Assembly: GCA_964387485.1 (NCBI GenBank)
Contig: CAYLWV010000056.1
Coordinates: 1 to 11,114 of the forward strand
Reading direction: 5' to 3'
DNA length: 11,114 bases
Source: Fluviibacter sp964387485
GTDB taxonomy: Bacteria > Pseudomonadota > Gammaproteobacteria > Burkholderiales > Rhodocyclaceae
Position numbers and translations under genes: made by a program
Notes under the pieces: model-generated
Databases searched by the model: none
What the model saw: the letters and a program-made list of their open reading frames with translations, nothing else
Told to the model about the DNA's origin: nothing
Part shown: piece by piece, positions 6,247 to 11,114 of the stretch
How positions within the stretch are numbered: position 1 is the stretch's first letter
How the letters are laid out: each line of letters opens with the position of its first letter

Positions 6247-7572
6247 TTGGCAAGAAGCCTCGCGCGACAGAACACGCTACTTCTCGCAGTAGCCATCTTT
6301 CTGATTGAACTGATCGTTCTAGCTGCGGTAAGCTTTTTTTTGTTATTTCCCATAGCCAAACGCACTTCTGATGATCTTGCTGGTCTGATGGTATTGTCAG
6401 CACAGACCTGGGCTGAATTATCAGACAACAGAAGACTGGTGTTTGAGAAAGAACTCCTTACCAGTCATGCCATTGCATTGAATCCACAGGCCCTTGAACC
6501 AGCGGATTATCTGTGGCGCCCACCTTATTTTGATTTTCTTGAAGAAGCCTTATCTCGACGATTAGGCTTCAAGGTGCAGCTCTTCGAATCAAAGAAAGAT
6601 GATCAAACATGGTTCTGGGCCAATCTACCCGCGGGTAACAAGGAAATCGCCATTGGACTGACCTCCCAGCGAATCAGCGCACAACCCTTTTCAGCGATTT
6701 TTATTTCGGTCATTTTGGGACTGGTAATGGCCTGGGTGATTGCACGGGCATTGGCCAAACGTGTCACAGCACCATTGGAAAAGTTTGATATCGCCGTTGG
6801 TCAGTTGGGGCAGGGTAAATTTCCCGAGTTACATCCCGACAATTGGCCGCGCGAACTCAGAGAGTTGGCCGAACGGTTCAACGCGATGGCAAGGCAAATT
6901 GATCATTTAATGACCGCACGCACAACGCTGCTCGCCGGGATCTCTCACGATCTTCGCACACCTCTTGCCCGTATGTTGCTTGCTCTCGAAATACTAAAAA
7001 AATCGCCAACCGAGCGGCTCATTCAACGAATTGAGGCAGATATTACGGTCATGAATAGACTGCTGAGCACAGTACTGGATCTCGCTCGTGGGCTTCAGAA
7101 TGAACCGCCAACTCAAATCAATGTACTGCAACTTTTCACTGAATTGGTCGAGCACTCCGGGCATACAGATCGCATCCGCATAAGCTGCCCAGAGCCCTGC
7201 ATCATGGAATTACCGGCTTTTTCCCTGCGACGTGCATTGACGAACCTGCTTGAGAATGCCCTAAGATATTCGTCCGGCCCCATCGAACTGGTCTGTGCGA
7301 CGGACGATGGCATCACGGCTCATATCGGCGTTCTGGATCGCGGCCCGGGTATTCCTCCCGATCATACGGACGAGGTGCTTCAACCGTTTTACCGCCTAGA
7401 AAACTCCAGAAGCCCAACAACCGGTGGGTCCGGCTTGGGGTTGGCAATCGTTCATGAATTAGTCAAAGCAAATGGATGGAAAATTCGACTCTGCCAACGA
7501 CCACAGGGCGGTTTGGCGGCATGGCTCGATATTGAAACCGTCCATAGGGCTAAATACAAAACACCTCAGTGA
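6247..7572 (+). CDS. EnvZ-like sensor histidine kinase
   Basis: This 441-residue membrane kinase has TM1 at about 10-36, a periplasmic domain of some 110 residues (about 37-147), TM2 at about 148-170, HAMP at about 171-222, and a dimerisation/phosphoacceptor domain with GISHDLRTPLAR (His234). The HATPase_c domain carries the N-box NLLENALRY (Asn333, Asn337), G1 DRGPGI (364-369) and G2 GGSGLGLA (393-400). All catalytic boxes are intact. The start is TTG, with AGGA nine bases upstream overlapping the regulator's stop. The first in-frame ATG (codon 48) would remove TM1, so TTG is preferred. The H-box wording is close to EnvZ. The periplasmic sensor is not a domain I recognise, so the signal is unknown. 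The 3' end overlaps the convergent ubiC by 23 bp. Confidence 0.95.
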   Translation: MARSLARQNTLLLAVAIFLIELIVLAAVSFFLLFPIAKRTSDDLAGLMVLSAQTWAELSDNRRLVFEKELLTSHAIALNPQALEPADYLWRPPYFDFLEEALSRRLGFKVQLFESKKDDQTWFWANLPAGNKEIAIGLTSQRISAQPFSAIFISVILGLVMAWVIARALAKRVTAPLEKFDIAVGQLGQGKFPELHPDNWPRELRELAERFNAMARQIDHLMTARTTLLAGISHDLRTPLARMLLALEILKKSPTERLIQRIEADITVMNRLLSTVLDLARGLQNEPPTQINVLQLFTELVEHSGHTDRIRISCPEPCIMELPAFSLRRALTNLLENALRYSSGPIELVCATDDGITAHIGVLDRGPGIPPDHTDEVLQPFYRLENSRSPTTGGSGLGLAIVHELVKANGWKIRLCQRPQGGLAAWLDIETVHRAKYKTPQ

Positions 7573-8113
7573 CCTGTACCGATTGCCCGGGGTAACGCGA
7601 TTGACTGTATACCGCCCGCCTCGCCCAGAGCCTAACTGCACTCTCACCTTGCAGTTGCATAGATGCCAGCCGATACAGCGGATGCCGCTTATCGAGAAAT
7701 GCCCACTCCCGTTCACGCCGAACAAAACCTTGATGCGTGAAAAGCAATGACCCGAGCGCCTGACGGCCCAGTTTACGGAACATGACCGATAATGGTCCGC
7801 GTGGAACGGCAGGCAAAATAGAGTGCGCAACAACCAAGGGCAAACCATCGCCGGACGACAGGACGACTGCCCGACAAACGGCCAGCGGCAGCTTGCCCGA
7901 GCCTTCGTCATTGTAGGGTTTACCCAGCGCCTGACTCAGCACACGCACATCGACGTGGCCGTAATGACGTTGCAGACAGCGCGTCAGCGAGTGGGGTTCC
8001 ATCAACCAGGGACGCAAAGAGACCGGCGGTTTAAGGGCTTTGCCCAGCGGATGCCAGTGACTGCATCGCGCCCTGCCCTGCATCCGTCTGCTGTGCGTTC
8101 GACTTTCCCGCAT
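7550..8113 (-). CDS. ubiC: Chorismate--pyruvate lyase
   Basis: The 187-residue product matches the UbiC family, which cleaves chorismate to 4-hydroxybenzoate and pyruvate, the first committed step of ubiquinone synthesis in the cytoplasm. Visible landmarks are LRPWL and SLTRCL near 33-47, CRAVVL with Arg81 (aligned by eye with the substrate-binding Arg76 of the E. coli enzyme), VVAHSILP, KLGRQALGSLLF, LWARRAVY, and a closing VTEVF with Glu183 matching catalytic Glu155. The protein ends FCI where FLP is usual. The gene follows the DUF192 gene after nine bases and is last in that operon. The start is not certain: the ribosome binding site is poor, and an in-frame ATG at codon 11 is an alternative. 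Confidence 0.88.
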   Translation of the reverse strand: MRESRTHSRRMQGRARCSHWHPLGKALKPPVSLRPWLMEPHSLTRCLQRHYGHVDVRVLSQALGKPYNDEGSGKLPLAVCRAVVLSSGDGLPLVVAHSILPAVPRGPLSVMFRKLGRQALGSLLFTHQGFVRREREWAFLDKRHPLYRLASMQLQGESAVRLWARRAVYSQSRYPGQSVQVTEVFCI

Positions 8114-8122
8114 TGCCTGGTC

Positions 8123-8578
8123 TCAGTATTTGCCCTGAGGCGCACGCTCCAGACCGATGATCTGAGAGCCTGCGGTGACGCCATGACGCGTAAACCAGCC
8201 GCGATTGACTTCCAGCGCATAGGTCGCATTGCGCTCGGTGCAATGATTCGTTTCGGTCTGGGGTGCCATATCGGCGATATTGATGACCTTACCCTGCGCA
8301 TCAATAAATGCCACGGACAAAGGAATTTTGGTGTTCTTCATCCACATGCAGAAATAGGCCGGTGCCGGATACGCAAACAGCATGCCCTGATTGGCCGGCA
8401 TGGCAGTGCGATGCATCAGCCCCTGCGCTCGTTGTGACTGCTCACTGGCGACTTCAACTTCCAGGGCGCCCGAACCCAAAGACAGCGGGATCACCGGCAG
8501 GGTTTGAGCCGACTGCGCTGTCGTCACCAGACAAGTCGCACTCACCAGCAGGGTAAGGGTTAAACGGACAAGGTGCAT
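8123..8578 (-). CDS. Secreted DUF192 (UPF0127) family protein
   Basis: A 151-residue protein with a Sec signal peptide (hydrophobic core about 4-20, cleavage near AQSA, residue 24) followed by a DUF192 domain. The hallmark stretches are RAQGLMHRTAMPANQGMLF (50-68), MWMKNTKIPLSVAFID (78-93), the aliphatic IADMAPQT segment, and YALEVNRGWF (120-129). The biochemical role of the family is not established. The protein should act in the periplasm. The ATG at 8578 lies six bases after AGGAG and shares one base with the rluE stop (TGATG). A GTG one codon earlier (8581) would overlap by four bases but sits only three bases from the Shine-Dalgarno. It is the middle gene of rluE-DUF192-ubiC. Confidence 0.88.
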   Translation of the reverse strand: MHLVRLTLTLLVSATCLVTTAQSAQTLPVIPLSLGSGALEVEVASEQSQRAQGLMHRTAMPANQGMLFAYPAPAYFCMWMKNTKIPLSVAFIDAQGKVINIADMAPQTETNHCTERNATYALEVNRGWFTRHGVTAGSQIIGLERAPQGKY

Positions 8579-9186
8579 CACAGGCTCCTGTTCAAGGCAT
8601 CCACTGAAATCGGCATCGCCTGCCCCAAGGCCAGAGGCAACCCTTCGTTCAAGGTCAGTAAATCAATACCACCGACCGAAACGCGGACCAGTCGCAACAC
8701 GGGGAAACCGACTGCGGCACACATCCGTTTGACCTGACGGTTACGACCTTCGGTCAGCGTCACCGCGATCCAGGTGGTGGGGATGGCCTTACGGAAACGG
8801 ATCGGCGGATTTCGGGGCCATAGGCTACGCGCTTCAATGTCTTCCGCCAGTAATTCAACATGGCAGGCACGCGTTGGGCCGTCATTGAGGACGGGGCCGG
8901 CACGTAAGTGATCGAGCGCCGCATCGTCGGGAATACCTTCGACCTGCGCCCAGTAACACTTGGGTAACTTGTGACGCGGTTCGGCAATGCGGGCCTGTAA
9001 GGCACCGTTATCCGTGAGCAGCAACAATCCTTCACTGTCGGCATCCAGCCGTCCTGCCACCCGGAATTCTGGCAGCGACAGAAAATCCGACAGCCCCTGC
9101 CAGCGCCCTTCCGGCGTGAACTGGGAGACCACCCCATACGGTTTATTGAATGCCACCAGCGCCAAAACTGTTTCCGTTCTGCTCAT
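8578..9186 (-). CDS. rluE: 23S rRNA pseudouridine synthase, RluE type
   Basis: The 202-residue enzyme belongs to the RsuA/RluB/E/F family and lacks an S4 RNA-binding domain, as RluE does. The catalytic motif is AGRLDADSEGLLLLT with Asp48. Other strongly RluE-like stretches are FNKPYGVVSQFT, VEGIPDDAALDHLR, LNDGPTRA, WPRNPPIRFRKAIPT and TLTEGRNRQVKRM. RluE converts U2457 of E. coli 23S rRNA to pseudouridine in the cytoplasm. The chosen ATG has a poor Shine-Dalgarno (GATGG directly before it), and a terminator ends only eight bases upstream, so how it is transcribed and translated is unclear. Its stop overlaps the start of the DUF192 gene. Confidence 0.93.
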   Translation of the reverse strand: MSRTETVLALVAFNKPYGVVSQFTPEGRWQGLSDFLSLPEFRVAGRLDADSEGLLLLTDNGALQARIAEPRHKLPKCYWAQVEGIPDDAALDHLRAGPVLNDGPTRACHVELLAEDIEARSLWPRNPPIRFRKAIPTTWIAVTLTEGRNRQVKRMCAAVGFPVLRLVRVSVGGIDLLTLNEGLPLALGQAMPISVDALNRSL

Positions 9187-9193
9187 CCATCAA

Positions 9194-9228
9194 TAAAAAG
9201 CCCTGCAGTCGAAACACCGCAGGGCTTT
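9194..9228 (-). terminator. Rho-independent terminator between glnB and rluE
   Basis: Perfect 10-bp arms AAAGCCCTGC and GCAGGGCTTT (9197-9206 and 9219-9228) with a 12-base loop are followed on the minus strand by a T-rich tail (TTTTTATT). Its U-tract ends eight bases before the rluE ATG. A second palindrome, GCTGAGT/ACTCAGC at 9238-9253, lies between it and the glnB stop. Confidence 0.85.
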
Positions 9229-9262
9229 AATCGCTGCGCTGAGTGAACTCAGCACGGGCAGA

Positions 9263-9601
9263 TTAAATGGCTGCGTCGTCGATCTCGCCAGTGCGGATGC
9301 GAACCACCTGATCAACCGGCAGCACAAAAATCTTGCCGTCACCGATCTTGCCGGTACGCGCCGATTTGATGATCGACTCCAGCACGGCTTCAACACGATC
9401 ATCCTGCACGACAACTTCGAGGCGTACCTTCGGCAGAAAGTCGACCACGTATTCGGCACCACGATACAGCTCCGTATGGCCCTTCTGGCGACCAAAACCA
9501 CGGACTTCCGTCACGGTCAGGCCGGTAACACCGATTTCGGACAGACCTTCGCGGACTTCGTCCAGTTTAAAGGGCTTGATGATGGCAACGATCTGCTTCA
9601 T
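9263..9601 (-). CDS. glnB: Nitrogen regulatory protein P-II
   Basis: A full-length PII protein of 112 residues. The T-loop carries GRQKGHTELYRGAEYVVDFLPK with Tyr51, the site of uridylylation by GlnD, and Tyr46. The ATP/2-oxoglutarate-binding B- and C-loop segments are present (TGKIGDGKIFVLPVDQVVRIRTGE). The VVDFLP wording and the end DDAAI favour GlnB over GlnK, and no amtB gene is adjacent. PII senses 2-oxoglutarate, ATP/ADP and glutamine status and controls NtrB, GlnE and other targets in the cytoplasm. The ATG is preceded by GGAG at five bases. The gene lies 42 bases after nadE with no terminator between, so the two are probably one transcript ending at the hairpin at 9194-9228. Confidence 0.97.
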   Translation of the reverse strand: MKQIVAIIKPFKLDEVREGLSEIGVTGLTVTEVRGFGRQKGHTELYRGAEYVVDFLPKVRLEVVVQDDRVEAVLESIIKSARTGKIGDGKIFVLPVDQVVRIRTGEIDDAAI

Positions 9602-9643
9602 GAGAACTCCAGGCGGTCAAAACAAATTCTGATAGCCGATAGC

Positions 9644-11038
9644 TTACCACTCATCGGCGTATCGGTTGGTAATCGGATAACGCCAATCCTTACCGAATCC
9701 ACGNNNNNNNNNNNNNNNNNNNNNNNNNNNNNNNNNNNNNNNNNNNNNNNNNNNNNNNNNNNNNNNNNNNNNNNNNNNNNNNNNNNNNNNNNNNNNNNNN
9801 NNNCCGGCCATATCGCCATACAGCGTGCAATACCCCACCGCCATCTCCGATTTATTACCGGTGGTCAAGACCAGCCAGCCGCTCTTGTTCGAGAGCGCCA
9901 TGAGCAGATTGCCGCGGATGCGTGCCTGCAGATTTTCTTCGGTCGTGTCGGCGGCCTTGCCGACAAAGTACGGCGCCAGCATGCTGTCGTAGGTCTGCAT
10001 GGCCGGCTGGATATCAACGATGTCCCCCTGCACGCCCAGGTTGGCGCATAGTGCCCATGAGTCATCAATACTCATCTGGGCCGTATACGGCGACGGCATG
10101 ATAATCGGACGCACCCGGTCGGCACCCAGTGCATCGACCGCCACACAGAGCGTGAGCGCAGAATCGATACCACCGGAGAGCCCCAGATAGGCACCCGCAA
10201 AGCTATTCTTGGCGAAGTAATCACGCACCCCAAGCACCATGGCCTCATAGATCTGTTGATTCAGTTCGGCGTGGGGTGCCAGCGGCGTCTGAGTGGACCA
10301 GAGACCCGTTGCTTCATCCAGGTCGGCATAGGCCGTGGCGGCTTCAAATTGTGGTAACTGCAGCACCGTCTGACCATCCGCCGCCATCAGGCTTGAGCCG
10401 CCATCAAAAACAAGCTCATCCTGACCACCCACAAGATTGCAATACACAATGGCCATGCCGGTTTCAGCGACACGTTGTGCCAGTACGGTCTGCCGATCCA
10501 CCGTTTTATCCAGGTGGTAAGGCGATGCATTCAGCACCAATAGCACCTCGGCACCTGCCGCTTGAGCGGCTTTGGCGGGTCCCGCAAACCAGATGTCTTC
10601 ACAGATCGCCAAACCGAAGCGGTGCCCGCCAAGATCAAACGTCACCGTGTCATTGCCCGGTGTGAAATAGCGTAATTCGTCAAACACTTCGTACTGGGGC
10701 AGATGCTGCTTGCGGTAGGTGCAGAGGCGCTTGCCCTGGAACAGCACACTGGCGGCGTTGTAATAGTGCGACCCAGCCTGTTCGGGGTGGCCGACCACAA
10801 TGGCCATCGCCATATCGGCGGTCTGGCGCGTCAACTCGATGAGGGCCAGGTCAACAGACCGGTAAAAATCGGGACGCAGCAGCAGATCTTCCGGCGGATA
10901 ACCACACAGACTCAGTTCCGGCGTCAGTAAGAGATCCGTGCCTTCGGCTTCGGCGTGCTGTGCCACTTCAACAATCCGACGGACATTGCCCGCCAGATCA
11001 CCCAGGACAACATTCATCTGAGCAACTGCAATCCGCAT
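9644..11038 (-). CDS. nadE: Glutamine-dependent NAD+ synthetase (interrupted by assembly gap)
   Basis: Two-domain NAD synthetase. The N-terminal nitrilase-type amidotransferase domain has the Glu-Lys-Cys triad at Glu41 (TPELSLCGYPPEDL), Lys110 (YRKQHLPQYEVFDE) and Cys146 (LAICEDIWF). The ATP-pyrophosphatase synthetase domain has SGGIDS at 288-293 and LTTGNKSE at 391-398. It amidates nicotinic acid adenine dinucleotide to NAD+ using glutamine. The 411 readable residues stop at the N-run after LYGDMA; after the gap 19 residues with FGKDWRYPITNRY match the usual C-terminus. Compared with the usual length of about 540 residues, roughly 110 are missing, far more than the 33 codons the N-run could hold. 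The ATG at 11038 has AGGA seven bases upstream; a GTG at 11065 and an ATG at 11059 are less likely starts. Confidence 0.95.
   Translation of the reverse strand: MRIAVAQMNVVLGDLAGNVRRIVEVAQHAEAEGTDLLLTPELSLCGYPPEDLLLRPDFYRSVDLALIELTRQTADMAMAIVVGHPEQAGSHYYNAASVLFQGKRLCTYRKQHLPQYEVFDELRYFTPGNDTVTFDLGGHRFGLAICEDIWFAGPAKAAQAAGAEVLLVLNASPYHLDKTVDRQTVLAQRVAETGMAIVYCNLVGGQDELVFDGGSSLMAADGQTVLQLPQFEAATAYADLDEATGLWSTQTPLAPHAELNQQIYEAMVLGVRDYFAKNSFAGAYLGLSGGIDSALTLCVAVDALGADRVRPIIMPSPYTAQMSIDDSWALCANLGVQGDIVDIQPAMQTYDSMLAPYFVGKAADTTEENLQARIRGNLLMALSNKSGWLVLTTGNKSEMAVGYCTLYGDMAXXXXXXXXXXXXXXXXXXXXXXXXXXXXXXXXXXRGFGKDWRYPITNRYADEW
9704..9803. other. Assembly gap (100 N) inside nadE
   Basis: Exactly 100 N, a common placeholder for a gap of unknown size. 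Coding sequence for the same protein is present on both sides. Confidence 0.98.
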
Positions 11039-11073
11039 ACTGGTTTCCTGCTGTCTCATACTCACGAAATATC

Positions 11074-11106
11074 AAAAAAATGGCCCTGACCAGAGTCAGG
11101 GCCATT
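11074..11106 (-). terminator. Strong terminator of a minus-strand gene beyond the right edge
   Basis: A 12-bp perfect stem, AATGGCCCTGAC paired with GTCAGGGCCATT (11079-11090 and 11095-11106), has a four-base loop. On the minus strand it is followed by a run of seven T, two of them paired in the stem. It must end a gene lying to the right of the window and stops only 35 bases before the nadE ATG. Confidence 0.9.
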
Positions 11107-11114
11107 GTACGGCT

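Noticed and set aside
7459..7911. 150-residue minus-strand ORF overlapping ubiC and the kinase 3' end
   Set aside because: It is in another frame of two well-supported genes and has no recognisable domain.
7823..8437. 204-residue plus-strand ORF opposite ubiC and the DUF192 gene
   Set aside because: Both minus-strand genes have conserved family motifs over the whole stretch; the plus frame is rich in Arg, His and Gln, as expected for an antisense shadow.
9476..10051. 191-residue plus-strand ORF crossing the N-run
   Set aside because: Its continuity depends on unknown bases, and it lies opposite glnB and nadE.
1..11114. Search for CRISPR arrays, tRNA or rRNA genes, insertion sequences or integrases
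   Set aside because: No regularly spaced repeats, cloverleaf sequences, terminal inverted repeats or transposase-like frames were seen.

Overview
The window looks like chromosomal DNA from a gammaproteobacterium. The clearest indicators are an RluE-type 23S rRNA pseudouridine synthase, a UbiC-type chorismate lyase, a GlnB-type PII protein next to a glutamine-dependent NAD synthetase, and an OmpR/EnvZ-style two-component system. I cannot name the genus with confidence. One assembly gap of 100 N (9704-9803) interrupts nadE.

Left part (1-7572). The last 22 codons of an unidentified + strand gene end at 69 and are followed by a strong terminator. Facing it is a small secreted glycine-rich protein gene (214-546, minus) with its own terminator. 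Then comes a tightly packed minus-strand operon reading from 5303 down to 723: a 72-residue exported small protein, a lipoprotein membrane-fusion (HlyD-family) protein, an ABC ATPase, an ABC-2 permease and an outer-membrane efflux lipoprotein. The five genes are joined by overlaps of 4, 8 and 1 bases and one 4-base gap. Together they encode a complete tripartite ABC exporter spanning inner membrane, periplasm and outer membrane. Divergent from it across a 218-bp region lies an OmpR-family response regulator and an EnvZ-like sensor kinase (5522-7572). The shared intergenic region carries tandem GTTTCA-N4 units with a 10-bp period, the architecture of OmpR-family operators, placed where a -35 box would sit for the regulator gene. 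The simplest reading is an autoregulated sensor that controls an envelope exporter.

Right part (7550-11114), all minus strand and more GC-rich in the rows I counted. nadE-glnB form one unit (11038 to 9263) that ends in a terminator. rluE, a secreted DUF192 protein gene and ubiC (9186 to 7550) form a second unit. The stop end of ubiC overlaps the stop end of the sensor kinase gene by 23 bp. A long perfect hairpin with a U-run at the right edge terminates a minus-strand gene lying outside the window.

The most interesting part is the sensor/exporter module, because it includes one small secreted protein at the head of the exporter operon and possibly a second one (glycine-rich) at its tail. Other points worth checking are terminators placed directly in front of rluE and nadE, and an unusual translation-start region ahead of the response regulator.
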